Assembly: GCF_017498085.1 (NCBI RefSeq)
Contig: NZ_JAGBKM010000005.1
Location: 62,001 to 126,000, forward strand
Reading direction: 5' to 3'
Length of the DNA: 64,000 nucleotides
DNA from: Psychrobacter coccoides
Lineage (GTDB): Bacteria > Pseudomonadota > Gammaproteobacteria > Pseudomonadales > Moraxellaceae
The notes under the pieces are model-generated. The model had not been told where the DNA came from and did no database searches. It saw only the letters and a list, made by a program, of their open reading frames with translations. Positions 26,354-36,538 of this stretch are shown here, one piece after another; positions within the stretch are counted from its first letter, which is position 1, and the number at the start of each line of letters is the position of its first letter. Both the position numbers and the translations under genes were made by a program.

Positions 26354-29092
26354 CTAACGCTTACGGCCAAATTTACGCTGTTTTTTGTTACTGATTTCAG
26401 TAATGGCATGAGCGATTTCTTTTTCATCCAAGCTGGCCACCTGCTGTAAGGTCTGCATCATATCAGGATTCAGAACGTATTTGGCATGACGGGCGATATC
26501 ATTGATACGCTGATCAAACGAAAGCTCGCCAGTGTCTTGGTCTTTTTTTAGATAATCGAGACGGATAAGCGCATTGACAAAGCTGGTAAACAAGGAGCGA
26601 TCAAAAAAGTCCGGAATGTCATCAGCATATAAGACAGAGAGACGTTGACCGAGTAAATGACACAGATCGACCACTTCATCTTCAGTTAAATTACCAGAGC
26701 CCTGCTGCGCCAGTAGCGCAAGCGTCATAAAGTAACGCTCAAGGCTTTGCTCGACTGGTGTGGCTAGTACTTGCAGCTGTTGGTAGCTGTTGCTATTAGC
26801 ATCAGGTGCACTAAGCACACCGTCGCCCAAATCAACAATCAAATCATGAGCAATCAAGTTATCGATTTTTTGATCCAACACCGCCATCAAGCCGTGAGCG
26901 GGATAGTATAAAAACAGCTCACTTTGCAAAAACGGATACATCTGCGTGACGATCTCATCAAGGCGGCTGCGCTTGATACGGCCATTACGTGCAATTAAAG
27001 CCGCTATAAATGACAATAAAATAAAGACGTGGAGAATATTGTTACGGAAATAACTGAGCAGTGCTTCTTGCTTACCAGCCACCTGAATGATATCACCTAA
27101 AATATGCGGCGTACGCTCGATAAGCTTGAGTTTGATACCATAATTAATGATTTGCTGTGGGTTCATCTTGGTAATCACCGTATCATCCGAGTAAGGCATG
27201 TTACGAGCGATACCCTGATACAAGGCGATTTGCTCACGGCAGATGTCTTCATCAAGCGCCGCTTTTGGGGCAGACAATAACACCAGTGACAGTAATGAGA
27301 CAGGGTTGATGACTGCTGCTTTATTGATATGCTGCATGATTTTTACGCCGATATTATCGACCATAGCAGTGGCGTTTGCACCGAGTGGGGTATCAGTGCG
27401 ATCAGCAGGGAGACTATCGGCTGGCACATCAAACTTCGTCATAAAGTCGCTAAGGTGTAGTGGCGTCCCAAAGCTTAAATGCACGTTACCAAAGATGCGC
27501 TCTATCTTGCGCCCAACTTTAAGCAGGCCCAGTAGCGACTCTGACTCTTTTGGTTTGCCCTTGAGCTCACCAATATAAGTCCCTCCTTCCATAATACGCT
27601 CATAACCGATATAAGTCGGAATAAACACCACAGGCTTATTGCTCTGGCGCAGCTGACTGTGTACCGTCATGGCCAACATGCCCATTTTTGGGGGCAATAA
27701 ACGTCCTGAGCGGGAGCGACCACCTTCTATAAAGTACTCAATCGGTGTGTTGCGAGTGATAAGCGTGTGCATATACTCACGTAAGACGGCAGTATAGAGC
27801 GCATTGCCACGAAAGCTGCGACGAATAAAAAACGCCACCGCTCCGCGTAATAGTGGCCCCAACACCGGCACATCCAGGTTGTCACCAGCAGCGACATAAG
27901 GAATGCTTAAACCACGCTTATAGATGACATAGGACAGCAGCATGTAATCAATATGACTGCGGTGGCAAGGCACATAAATGATCTCGTGATCAGTCGCCAG
28001 CTCACGCACACGCTCAAAATGATGCACATCGACGCCATCATAGAGCTGTGTCCATAGCCAAGTCAAAAACCGATCAAACACCCGAATAATGGCATGTGAA
28101 TAATCATTGACCATCTCATTGGCATAGCCACGAGCGAGGTTGCGTGCTTCCCGCACAGAGATGCCTTTTTCTTGAGCTTCGATCTCTGTAGCATGCTTGA
28201 TCGCTGGCGAGTAGATCAGCTTGTCTACTAGGTTGCGCCGATCGGATAAATCAGGGCCCAGCATCGTCGTACGCTGCTTATCCAGATAAGTGTTGAGCTG
28301 TTGCTGCATCGCTCGTACCAGCTCACGATTGGCGTCTTTGGTGGCGACTAAGGCATGGCTTGATGTCGAGCTGTGGCTGATATCAGCAGTCGCAGGTCTC
28401 TCTACATTATCTCCATCATCGTTCTTATCTGCATTGAGGGTTTCATCAATGAGAGTGCGTAGATCTTGCGGCGTATGGAACTGGACGAATGTATCACGCC
28501 CCATTACTCCGATATTAAACAACTGCTTGGTGATGCTTGGGTCTTCCCAGTTGTCGCTCATCAGTAGTTTGAGCAAAGAATCTTCTTTTTCGGGGGCACG
28601 TCCCCAAAGAATAGAGACAGGTATCAGACGTATCTTTAGGTTTGGGTGCTGTAAACTGGCAGCCACCAAGCGAGATAAGCGTGGCGAGACTTTGCGCTCT
28701 TTGGCTCTAGGGTGATGCAAAAATATAATGGCGGCGTTTTCATCGATGTCATGCGGGCTGTCTTTGACACTGACTAGAGCAGGAGGGAGCTGATACTCTT
28801 GTGTTTGCAGATCTATCAAGATACTGTTGGAGCGTGAGTAGTCTTGTAGGACATAAAAGGTCAGTGTCTGATCCTCTGCATCCAATACAGGCAGCTCACC
28901 CAATAGCTTGGCTTTGACCGCTACGTTGAGTGTCTGCCCTGAGACCTTCCGGTACAACTGATTGATAGGCGTGCTGCTATAAGAAGGTGGCACTGACGGA
29001 TTGGTCGTGGTCGTTTTTTTAGCATCAGAAATCACTGATGTCTTAAGTTTGCGCTTTTTTTGAAGTTTGTTTTTTAATAGATTGGGTATCAT
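26354..29092 (-). CDS. plsB: Glycerol-3-phosphate 1-O-acyltransferase
   Basis: First acylation step of phospholipid synthesis, at the inner membrane. The acyltransferase motifs lie around residues 370-460: CHRSHIDYM (HX4D), GAVAFFIRRSFRG, IEYFIEGGRSRSGR and VVFIPTYIGYE. At 912 residues it is about 100 longer than the E. coli enzyme, mostly in a basic N-terminal extension (NKLQKKRKLKT) and in loops. The ATG at 29092 lacks a clear ribosome site, so the true start may be slightly further in. It stands alone, divergent from ybaK. Confidence 0.95.
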   Translation of the reverse strand: MIPNLLKNKLQKKRKLKTSVISDAKKTTTTNPSVPPSYSSTPINQLYRKVSGQTLNVAVKAKLLGELPVLDAEDQTLTFYVLQDYSRSNSILIDLQTQEYQLPPALVSVKDSPHDIDENAAIIFLHHPRAKERKVSPRLSRLVAASLQHPNLKIRLIPVSILWGRAPEKEDSLLKLLMSDNWEDPSITKQLFNIGVMGRDTFVQFHTPQDLRTLIDETLNADKNDDGDNVERPATADISHSSTSSHALVATKDANRELVRAMQQQLNTYLDKQRTTMLGPDLSDRRNLVDKLIYSPAIKHATEIEAQEKGISVREARNLARGYANEMVNDYSHAIIRVFDRFLTWLWTQLYDGVDVHHFERVRELATDHEIIYVPCHRSHIDYMLLSYVIYKRGLSIPYVAAGDNLDVPVLGPLLRGAVAFFIRRSFRGNALYTAVLREYMHTLITRNTPIEYFIEGGRSRSGRLLPPKMGMLAMTVHSQLRQSNKPVVFIPTYIGYERIMEGGTYIGELKGKPKESESLLGLLKVGRKIERIFGNVHLSFGTPLHLSDFMTKFDVPADSLPADRTDTPLGANATAMVDNIGVKIMQHINKAAVINPVSLLSLVLLSAPKAALDEDICREQIALYQGIARNMPYSDDTVITKMNPQQIINYGIKLKLIERTPHILGDIIQVAGKQEALLSYFRNNILHVFILLSFIAALIARNGRIKRSRLDEIVTQMYPFLQSELFLYYPAHGLMAVLDQKIDNLIAHDLIVDLGDGVLSAPDANSNSYQQLQVLATPVEQSLERYFMTLALLAQQGSGNLTEDEVVDLCHLLGQRLSVLYADDIPDFFDRSLFTSFVNALIRLDYLKKDQDTGELSFDQRINDIARHAKYVLNPDMMQTLQQVASLDEKEIAHAITEISNKKQRKFGRKR

Positions 29093-29222
29093 AATAAAGA
29101 GTCATGCTATATTTATGTAATGTCCTTATAATGCCATAAAAGCACGTAAAGCGATATATGGTGTCTGTATCTCTGCTAGATTATAGAGCCTATATTTTTT
29201 ACTTATCTGACCGTGAGGATTT

Positions 29223-29711
29223 ATGACGCCTGCGATTAATATTGCCAAACAGTGCCGACTTGATTACCAGCTGCATGAATACACGCACGATAGCAATGCG
29301 GCTTCTTTTGGGCTCGAAGCCGCTGATAAGCTGGGGGTTACACCAGCGCAAGTCTTTAAAACCTTGGTCGTAGAGACGGATACTGGCAAACTTGCCGTAG
29401 CGGTTTTACCTGTCGATAAAACACTCAATCTAAAAAAAATGGCCAAAGCACTATCTGCCAATCCCCAACTGTCTTGTAAAAAAGTACATATGGCAGATCC
29501 CAAAAAAGTCGAGCGCAGCACAGGTTACGTACTGGGCGGTGTCAGTCCGTTGGGACAAAAAAAGCAGTTAACGACCGTAATCGACAGCTTGGCCCAGGCG
29601 CAGCAGCGCATCTATGTCAGTGCTGGACGCCGTGGACTAGAGATTGAGCTGCCTGTGAGTGCACTGGCAGAAACCTTGAAGGCTGGTTTTGCAGATATTG
29701 TCGATGGCTGA
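29223..29711 (+). CDS. ybaK: Cys-tRNA(Pro)/Cys-tRNA(Cys) deacylase YbaK
   Basis: Trans-editing protein of the YbaK/ProX family that hydrolyses Cys-tRNA(Pro) made in error by ProRS. The 162 residues include VFKTLVVETDTGKLAVAVLPVD with the catalytic Lys, TGYVLGGVSPLGQKKQL and VSAGRRGLEIELPV. CCGTGAGGATTT precedes the ATG. It is followed 71 bases later by a small isomerase gene in the same direction. Confidence 0.93.
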   Translation: MTPAINIAKQCRLDYQLHEYTHDSNAASFGLEAADKLGVTPAQVFKTLVVETDTGKLAVAVLPVDKTLNLKKMAKALSANPQLSCKKVHMADPKKVERSTGYVLGGVSPLGQKKQLTTVIDSLAQAQQRIYVSAGRRGLEIELPVSALAETLKAGFADIVDG

Positions 29712-29782
29712 GTCTATACTAAGCGTGTGTTTTTATTTTCGTTATTCACCTCTTATTTTATCGATAACAAAAGGATGTCCAA

Positions 29783-30181
29783 ATGCCGCATTTAACCATT
29801 CAAGCCACCCCAAATGTCAGTATCGCTCATGAAGAGTCCTTGCTCAAAGCTGTCAACAAAGCGCTGTGGGAGACTGGTCATTTTGGTAAGCCGACAGATA
29901 TTAAATCACGTATCTTGCCAATAGATACTTTTTTGGTCGGTGTTGAGGATGATGAGCAAGAATATGGCTTTATTTATGCACATCTAAAGCTTATGACAGG
30001 ACGAGACATGATGGCTCGTAGCCAATTGGCTGAGCTGCTGGTAGCCACGATAGAGGCGGCGTTGGCTGAAGAGCAGTCAGGACGTGCTGCACTACAAGTA
30101 TGTGCTGAAGTTGAAGAGATTAGCGCCGCTTACAAAAAGAAAATGCTTGATATACCAAGCTCAGAGCAAGAACAAGAGTAA
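29783..30181 (+). CDS. 5-carboxymethyl-2-hydroxymuconate isomerase-family protein
   Basis: A 132-residue tautomerase-superfamily protein of the CHMI (HpaF) group. Pro2 after the initiator Met is the catalytic base (MPHLTIQATPNV), with the conserved RSQLAELLVATIEA helix. The usual role is homoprotocatechuate degradation, but no such pathway genes are nearby and the protein continues past the usual end with a polar tail (SSEQEQE). The substrate is therefore open. AAAAGGATGTCC is the ribosome site. Confidence 0.83.
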   Translation: MPHLTIQATPNVSIAHEESLLKAVNKALWETGHFGKPTDIKSRILPIDTFLVGVEDDEQEYGFIYAHLKLMTGRDMMARSQLAELLVATIEAALAEEQSGRAALQVCAEVEEISAAYKKKMLDIPSSEQEQE

Positions 30182-30250
30182 CGGCTTGCTACACTACATA
30201 TAGTCAAGGAATTTTAAAATCGCTACTGGCCGGCAAATCTTGATCACATA

Positions 30251-30288
30251 AAAACACCCCATAAGCTGTATCCAACTTATGGGGTGTG
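30251..30288 (-). terminator. Terminator of the acyl-CoA dehydrogenase gene
   Basis: 12-bp perfect stem acaccccataag / cttatggggtgt with a 10-base loop. On the minus strand it is followed by TTTTATG; the plus strand has no T run. Confidence 0.75.
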
Positions 30289-30326
30289 GCTGACACTAAG
30301 TGCTTTGTATTTTTACCTTGCCTAAA

Positions 30327-32147
30327 TCAGTCTAAAAAAGCAAAGCTATCAATAGGCATGTCCATCATGCTTTCGCTTGGAGCGACCATTGCTTCAGCAT
30401 GGCCCGAGGTGCGTGGCAACAGTTTATCAAAGTAAAACTCAGCGGTCTGAATTTTGGCTTCATAAAACTCTGGTGACTCTACGCCGCCTTTTTCTAGCTT
30501 CTTGTGTGCGACTGCAGCCATACGTGCCCAGTGGTATCCCATCATGATATAACCTGAGTACATCAAGAAGTCATCTGAAGCTGCTGAGATGATTTCACGG
30601 TCTTTACGTGCCATCAACATCAGGCGTACTGTCAATGTATTCCACTCAGCGCATAGTTTGGTGAGTGCCCAGACAAATTTACGCATTTCTTTATCAAGCG
30701 CATACTCACCGCACCATTTCATGATGCTTGATGTATAGTCGCGGATGATCTTGCCTTTAGACTGTAAGATAACCTTACGACCCAATAAATCCAGCGCTTG
30801 AATACCAGTCGTCCCTTCGTACATGGTGGCGATACGAGCATCACGAGCGATCAGCTCCATGCCCCACTCTTTGATATAGCCGTGGCCACCGTAGACCTGC
30901 TGGCCGTGCTTAGCTGCTTCGATACCTATCTCAGTCAAAAAACCTTTGAGGATAGGGGTATAAAACCCAAGTTTGTCATCCCATTTTTCAAACGCTTCAT
31001 CATCACCCTTGGCGATACCTTGGGACATTTTGTCCGCATAGCGCGCTGCGTGATAAATCATCGAACGCCCGCCTTCTGCAAAGGCTTTTTGTGTCAATAA
31101 CATACGACGTACGTCAGCGTGATGAATAATAGCATCAGCTACTTTTTCAGGGTCTTTGGTGCCTGATAGCGCACGCATAGAACGGCGCTCTTTGGCATAG
31201 GGCAGGGCATTTTGGAACGCCAACTCAGTGTGAGCCAAGCCCTGAATACCTGTACCGAGACGGGCGGTATTCATAAAGGTAAACATTGCTTTTAGACCAC
31301 GGTTTGGTTCACCAATCAAGTAAGCAGTGGCTTCATCAAAGTTTAGGACACATGTCGATGATGAGCTGATGCCCATTTTGTGTTCGATAGAACCACAGCT
31401 GACCCCATTACGTTCGCCAACTTCACCTTCTGCGTTAGGTAAAAACTTTGGTACGATAAATAGTGAGATACCACGCGTGCCCCCTGGTGCGTCAGGTAGA
31501 CGAGCAAGCACGATATGAATGATGTTTTCTGTTAAGTCATGCTCACCACTTGAGATAAAGATTTTGGTACCACTAAGCTTATAACTGCCGTCCTCTTGAG
31601 GAATGGCTTTTGATTTAACCTGACCCAGATCCGTACCACACTGCGGCTCGGTGAGACACATGGTACCGGACCAAGAGCCTTCGACCAGCTTATGCAGGTA
31701 GGTTTCTTTTTGTTCCTCAGTGCCGTATTGCATCATGGTGTTGATACACCCTGTCGATAGGCCAGGATACATTGACCAAGGCCAGTTGGCTGTGCCGATG
31801 ATCTCAGCCTTGATTAGGTTGAGCGACATGGGCAGGTTCATTCCACCATACTCTTCAGGGTAGGAGATGCCTTGCCAGCCACCTTCTACAAACTGCTCAT
31901 ACGCTTCCTTAAAGCCTTTCGGGGTAGTAACCACGCCATCTTCAAAATGACAGCCTTCTTCATCAGCAGGTTGATAAATAGGCGCTAAAACGTTTTCTGC
32001 AAAGTCAGCCATGCCCTGTAAGATCATATCGATCGTTTCGGGGTCGGCGTTTTCACCATTGTCTAAGTCTTTATAGTGACTTTGATAGTCAAACACATCA
32101 TTTATTAAAAATTTTATATCACGTAAAGGGGCTTTGTAAGTTAACAT
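30327..32147 (-). CDS. Acyl-CoA dehydrogenase
   Basis: FAD-dependent first step of fatty acid beta-oxidation. A 606-residue protein of the longer bacterial type with an extra C-terminal domain. Visible motifs: GWQGISYPEEYGGM, MCLTEPQCGTDLG (FAD and substrate contact), KIFISSGEHD, EHKMGISSSSTCVLNFD and the catalytic-Glu motif MYEGTTGIQALDLLGRK near residue 444. The start follows AAAGAGAAC. Chain-length preference cannot be told. It is monocistronic as far as seen, divergent from the FUSC gene. Confidence 0.94.
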   Translation of the reverse strand: MLTYKAPLRDIKFLINDVFDYQSHYKDLDNGENADPETIDMILQGMADFAENVLAPIYQPADEEGCHFEDGVVTTPKGFKEAYEQFVEGGWQGISYPEEYGGMNLPMSLNLIKAEIIGTANWPWSMYPGLSTGCINTMMQYGTEEQKETYLHKLVEGSWSGTMCLTEPQCGTDLGQVKSKAIPQEDGSYKLSGTKIFISSGEHDLTENIIHIVLARLPDAPGGTRGISLFIVPKFLPNAEGEVGERNGVSCGSIEHKMGISSSSTCVLNFDEATAYLIGEPNRGLKAMFTFMNTARLGTGIQGLAHTELAFQNALPYAKERRSMRALSGTKDPEKVADAIIHHADVRRMLLTQKAFAEGGRSMIYHAARYADKMSQGIAKGDDEAFEKWDDKLGFYTPILKGFLTEIGIEAAKHGQQVYGGHGYIKEWGMELIARDARIATMYEGTTGIQALDLLGRKVILQSKGKIIRDYTSSIMKWCGEYALDKEMRKFVWALTKLCAEWNTLTVRLMLMARKDREIISAASDDFLMYSGYIMMGYHWARMAAVAHKKLEKGGVESPEFYEAKIQTAEFYFDKLLPRTSGHAEAMVAPSESMMDMPIDSFAFLD

Positions 32148-32527
32148 AGTTGTTCTCTTTAATTGATTTGTATTGCTTGTTTAGAGGCCAGAGTTTATGC
32201 AGTACTGGGATAGTAAGCACGACAGCTTAAGGGGTGTTATCAATTGAAGCTGTTTAACACTGTTTATCCATCTAATCGTATCATTTAGCACTACTTAATT
32301 AACAGGGTAGGTATATAAGTATATTCTTAGTATAGTGCTTATATACAGACAAATACACTCTTCATAAATAAAATTCATGACTTGATTGTTAATTTATTAC
32401 TTATAATTATTAATGACAAGTCGATTCAATGACTATACGGCCTACAAATGATGATTTATTTTACGCCGATGAAGCGTTATGGCTTTATCGAGATGTCTCT
32501 TAGAGCCAAGCCAAAGGATAACCAAGG
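32148..32527. other. AT-rich divergent promoter region
   Basis: About 380 bases between the acyl-CoA dehydrogenase and FUSC genes. It is very AT-rich, with several TATA-like stretches (about 32305-32420) and no open frame of note. No fatty-acid regulator site could be assigned with confidence. Confidence 0.4.
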
Positions 32528-33607
32528 GTGCTGAATTATATAAAGCATTTGATTGATGGTGAGCTGAATCACCTATTGACGGTCAATAAAAGCCGCCGGC
32601 CCTGGCATCTGCCTATCGTGGCAGCGGTTGCTATCAGCTTTCCGGTGTTTGTCGGTGCTTATTTTGATGCGCTCTCTGCTGGCATCAAAGCCTCACTAGG
32701 TGCGATGGTGATTTTAAACTTGCCTTTGGTTGGCTCATTGCCTTATCGATTGGTGACCGTGATGGCATGGGGGTTTGCGATGATCCTATGCTTTGCGCTA
32801 GGCCTGATCGCTCAGCAAGTCCCTAGCATTCGGTTGCCAGTATTTGCATTGATGGCATTTGGGGTGATTGTATTTGGTCGTTATTATCGGCAGCCGCCGC
32901 CTGCTGGGCTATTTATAATGATGGCAGGGGCTATTGCGTTATTTATGCCTGTGGCGCTGGATCAGGTGCTGTCATCGATAGGTATTGTGATGCTAGGCAG
33001 TGTGTTTGCGATAGTGATGGCGCTGCTATATACGCTGCTTTTGGCAGTAACCCGTCCCTCCAGCGTTACGCCGAGCTATCACTATCAACCTGAAACCATC
33101 ACAGAGAGTGTCATCGTCGCTGGGTTTGTCAGCTTGGCTTTGTTGGTTGCTATGCTGCTACAGATGCCTTACCCGTACTGGGCGGCGGTCAGTTGCTTTA
33201 TTATCATTCAAGGGATGCAGATGCGGACGATTTGGATCAAGCAGCTGCATCGTCTGCTGGGTACTTTGATCGGGATGGGACTGGCCGGCTGGATGATGTC
33301 TTGGCATCTATCGATGTGGCAGGTGGCGTTATCGATATTGGTATTGATGCTGTGTATTGAGGCCTTGGTCGATCGCCATTATGGATTGGCGGTTATATTT
33401 ATCACGCCATTAACGATATTTATTGCCGAGTATGGCAGTACGGTGATGCCTACCCAGATTGGGGCGCAGGAGATCATTCGTGTACGTATGCTCGACACGA
33501 CTATCGGCTGTTTGGTCGGTCTGAGCGGCGGGCTAGTGATGCATTCTGCGACCTTGCGTGCGCCACTACAGCGGTTTGAACAATGGCTGCTTGTCCGCCT
33601 GAGTTAG
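32528..33607 (+). CDS. FUSC/aromatic acid exporter-family inner membrane protein
   Basis: A 359-residue polytopic membrane protein with two blocks of about five to six hydrophobic helices (roughly residues 25-180 and 195-345) and no large cytoplasmic domain. The duplicated FUSC-like layout includes YWAAVSCFIIIQGMQMRTIW before the second block and HRLLGTLIGMGLAG, a hallmark of the family. Such proteins are linked to efflux of organic acids; the substrate is unknown. The start is GTG 32528, with AAAGGA about 10 bases upstream; no ATG fits better. Confidence 0.82.
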   Translation: MLNYIKHLIDGELNHLLTVNKSRRPWHLPIVAAVAISFPVFVGAYFDALSAGIKASLGAMVILNLPLVGSLPYRLVTVMAWGFAMILCFALGLIAQQVPSIRLPVFALMAFGVIVFGRYYRQPPPAGLFIMMAGAIALFMPVALDQVLSSIGIVMLGSVFAIVMALLYTLLLAVTRPSSVTPSYHYQPETITESVIVAGFVSLALLVAMLLQMPYPYWAAVSCFIIIQGMQMRTIWIKQLHRLLGTLIGMGLAGWMMSWHLSMWQVALSILVLMLCIEALVDRHYGLAVIFITPLTIFIAEYGSTVMPTQIGAQEIIRVRMLDTTIGCLVGLSGGLVMHSATLRAPLQRFEQWLLVRLS

Positions 33608-33634
33608 CTTAATAAGTCAATGCAATGAGTTGAC

Positions 33635-34498
33635 TCAAGGTTTTTGTTGTAACGCCTCGGTCGCTTGTGCGACGTCGATAGTGTAACCCGTCCAACGCTC
33701 AAAGCTTAATGCCGCTTGGCCAATCAGCATACCATAACCATCTGAGATCTGTGCTGTACGTGCCTTGAAATGCTGCAAAAATGGCAGCGTGCGTCCGTAC
33801 ATCATGTCATAGGCATACTGGCAGTTTAGGTCCTCAGCCAGTGGTAAGGTATCGCCTGACAGCCCGATAGAGGTGGCATTGATAATCAGATCGTACTGCC
33901 CTGTCAGGTCGTGCATTGAGCAGGTCTGAATGTCATGTGCGCCAATGTGTGGACTGGCAGCGCTTAACTCTGTCACCAAGGTTTGCGCTTTGCTTAAGGT
34001 TCGATTGGCAATGGTTAATTGCTGTACCCCTGCTTCAATCAAGGGCAAGACTGCACCACGGGCCGCACCGCCTGCCCCAATGATGGCTACCCGAGCCTGC
34101 TTCAGTGGCCAGCCTAAGCTGACGATATGATTGACTAAGCCTTGACCGTCGGTGTTGTCACCGTATAGCGCTTCGGTCATCGGTACGCCACGCTCGAGTA
34201 GCGCTTTATTTAATAGCAGGGTGTTGACGGCACCAGCGACTTTGGCGTGCTCAGACAAGCCGCCACGAGCGACACAGCAGTCATAAGCCACTTGTTTGAA
34301 TGGTACAGTCACATTAGCGCCCACACCGCCGCCGTGAAAGAAAGCCTCAACCACTGAGGTAAAGCTGTCACTATCGTCTGGACAGTACTGACGCTCATAG
34401 TGAATATCAAGACCTACTTGCGTCGCAAACACTTGATGAATCTCAGGAGATTTGCTGTGAGCAATCGGATTGCCAATAACGATAAAGTGCTGGGTCAT
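33635..34498 (-). CDS. aroE: Shikimate dehydrogenase
   Basis: NADPH-dependent reduction of 3-dehydroshikimate in the aromatic pathway. The start at 34498 (MTQHFIVIGNPIAHSKSPEIH) has TGGAG 6 bases upstream and gives the canonical N-terminus. Shikimate-binding SKSPEIH, catalytic Lys68 in NVTVPFK, the Asp of NTDGQGL, the nucleotide-binding loop GAGGAARGA, and GQAALSFERWTG at the C-terminus. 287 residues, typical. Confidence 0.96.
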   Translation of the reverse strand: MTQHFIVIGNPIAHSKSPEIHQVFATQVGLDIHYERQYCPDDSDSFTSVVEAFFHGGGVGANVTVPFKQVAYDCCVARGGLSEHAKVAGAVNTLLLNKALLERGVPMTEALYGDNTDGQGLVNHIVSLGWPLKQARVAIIGAGGAARGAVLPLIEAGVQQLTIANRTLSKAQTLVTELSAASPHIGAHDIQTCSMHDLTGQYDLIINATSIGLSGDTLPLAEDLNCQYAYDMMYGRTLPFLQHFKARTAQISDGYGMLIGQAALSFERWTGYTIDVAQATEALQQKP

Positions 34499-34943
34499 AA
34501 TTACTCCATTGACGATAACGACTAAAACCACGATAGGGATGACAGAAAGAAAGGGTAGGGAAAACCAACCAAAACTTACTTATAATAGGGGATAATAAGG
34601 TCTTTAACAAATTTATGCTTTTGACGTCTCTTACGTGTAACCTAAGGGCTAGTCAAGCGCTGGGCAGTTGGGTACACTGTGGTTTTGGCTATATCATAAA
34701 GCAGTTGGTATGGGTGTCTTTTGTTTGCGCTTTTAGCTGCTATCAGAACAAAGCCACCATACATCCTAGTTAATCATCCTGAGCAGTGCAAGGTTTGGCA
34801 TTGGCGCAATTATTGCAACATCTGTTTATATGACCCAGTGGTAGAGCGATCGCCTACATAGACTACTTTGTTAGCCTGCACATACGCTTGAGTTTGGTTG
34901 CTGATTAGGGCAACCGTCAACAGAACGCCAAGACCCTAAAAAT
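34499..34943. other. Intergenic region between aroE and a lipoprotein gene
   Basis: About 445 bases with no credible gene and no clear hairpin. It must hold the aroE and lipoprotein promoters; several TATAAT-like stretches occur near 34578-34590 but none has a convincing -35. Confidence 0.4.
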
Positions 34944-35621
34944 ATGAGTGAATTGCCCATGTGGAATAATACCCTACAGACCTTTGTGATCAGTATAATG
35001 ACAGCAGTTGGCTTGTCATTGAGTGCTTGTAATGGTGCCCAACAAGATATCGAGCCTGATACCAGTAGTGACGACACTACTGCAACGGAGACTGTACAAT
35101 CAAGTCCGACGCCAGAGCAGGATATGGATGGCGCCACTGTGGCGCAGAGCTCGCCTGTCAAATACGATGTGGCTTCTTGGGACAGTAGTAGCGAGAGGTC
35201 TGTGAGCATCAATGAGCTTGATAAGATTCAAGCGGTTTATGGCAAAGTGGTGAACAGTGATGAAAATAGCTTGGACTATGCCAGCAACCCTGCTACCAAG
35301 TATCGCTTTATGGATACGGATGCGCCTTATTTGGACTTAATTGATTCTGAAAAATACCTTGAGCTTGGGTGGTACTATGCCAACCCTACGGACTCTGATG
35401 CAGAAAAAGCACTGAGCAAAGCCCACGCTAAAAAGTCTCATCAGCTTGCCCAGCAGCTCATGGGTGCTGACGGTGCTAAAGTGGTCACTGAGATGCTCAA
35501 TGGTCAAATCATCAAAAACAAAACCATCGGCGGCCAAAAAATAGAATTGGCCAAATGTGAGTTTTATAGCTGTATGCTGGTGTTTAATAAATCAGGTGAG
35601 CAGCAAGTGGACGCCAGCTGA
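34944..35621 (+). CDS. Putative lipoprotein, unknown function
   Basis: A 225-residue protein with a lipoprotein signal: a hydrophobic segment and the lipobox LSLSAC (Cys near residue 29). A Thr/Ser/Asp/Gln-rich low-complexity linker follows (about 30-75), then a folded-looking domain containing ELDKIQAVYGKVVNSDE, YLELGWYYANP and CEFYSCMLVF with two Cys that may pair. No family was recognised. A second ATG at 34959 would give an equally good signal. The pabC start codon lies one base after its stop codon, so the two are translated from one message. Confidence 0.75.
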   Translation: MSELPMWNNTLQTFVISIMTAVGLSLSACNGAQQDIEPDTSSDDTTATETVQSSPTPEQDMDGATVAQSSPVKYDVASWDSSSERSVSINELDKIQAVYGKVVNSDENSLDYASNPATKYRFMDTDAPYLDLIDSEKYLELGWYYANPTDSDAEKALSKAHAKKSHQLAQQLMGADGAKVVTEMLNGQIIKNKTIGGQKIELAKCEFYSCMLVFNKSGEQQVDAS

Positions 35622-35622
35622 T

Positions 35623-36534
35623 ATGACCGCAGCGGCGAGCACTTGGCAGCGACTACATCCTCATACGCTAGAGCAAACAGCGCTCACGCCTGACAACCGT
35701 GGTCTGGCTTATGGTGACGGGTTTTTTAGTACCCTGGGTGTCATTGAGGGGATGATAGTGTGGCAAGACTATCACTATCAGCGCCTGATCTCGCACGCCG
35801 CAGCCCTGCAGTTAGCGCTTGATAGCCAAGCCCTCATGGCAACGCTACAAGCATGTGCTCAGCAGCTCGAGCAAGGCATGATGAAGGTGGTCGTCACTCG
35901 AGCAGTGCAGCCTGTACGAGGTTATGGCTTTACGCCTGGTGCGGCAGGCAGCGCCTCTGAAGTCTGGCTCAAATCAGTCGCCATGCCCATCGATACGGTG
36001 AACAAATTACTTCTGCCAGATGGGCGCACTCTCTTGATGCAGCCTGCGATGACAGTCAGTTGTTTGCAGGCGCAGCTGGCTTGTTTGCCGCCACCTTTGT
36101 CTGGGCTAAAAAGTCTCAATCGCCTCGATAGTGTACTCGCCAGTGGTGAGCTACAAGCGCTGAAAGTCACCGAGCCAAATATCGGCGAAGGGCTGGTGCG
36201 GGATATGAGTGGTAGCTGGGTCGAGGGCACGATGAGCAATGTGTTTTATCAGCTATCATCACGGTCTGCTGCAGGTGAGACGCAAACCGATAGCGAGTAT
36301 CTGCTGTCAGGGCAGTGGTATACACCACCGTTGACAAGCTCTGGTGTCGCTGGGGTGATGCGTCAAGTCATCATTGATGCACTTGCTAATACAGATCGAC
36401 CAGTAGTCATGCGTTCATTACATGATGAGGATTTGCCCAATTTAACCCAGATGTTTTTTTGTAATGCTTTGCGTGGGGTGATGCCCGTATCTGCTCTAGT
36501 TTTGCTGTCTGGGCAGGCAGTTGAGTTTAACTAG
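35623..36534 (+). CDS. pabC: Aminodeoxychorismate lyase
   Basis: PLP enzyme of fold type IV that releases pyruvate from 4-amino-4-deoxychorismate to give p-aminobenzoate for folate. Motifs: DNRGLAYGDGFFSTLGV, KVVVTRAVQPVRGYGF, the PLP-Lys region SGLKSLNRLDSVLASGE, and GSWVEGTMSNVFYQL. The start at 35623 gives 303 residues and is coupled to the preceding lipoprotein gene; an upstream in-frame start at 35557 would overlap that gene. In related bacteria mltG follows directly; here a DpnI-like cassette stands between. Confidence 0.93.
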   Translation: MTAAASTWQRLHPHTLEQTALTPDNRGLAYGDGFFSTLGVIEGMIVWQDYHYQRLISHAAALQLALDSQALMATLQACAQQLEQGMMKVVVTRAVQPVRGYGFTPGAAGSASEVWLKSVAMPIDTVNKLLLPDGRTLLMQPAMTVSCLQAQLACLPPPLSGLKSLNRLDSVLASGELQALKVTEPNIGEGLVRDMSGSWVEGTMSNVFYQLSSRSAAGETQTDSEYLLSGQWYTPPLTSSGVAGVMRQVIIDALANTDRPVVMRSLHDEDLPNLTQMFFCNALRGVMPVSALVLLSGQAVEFN

Positions 36535-36538
36535 TCGC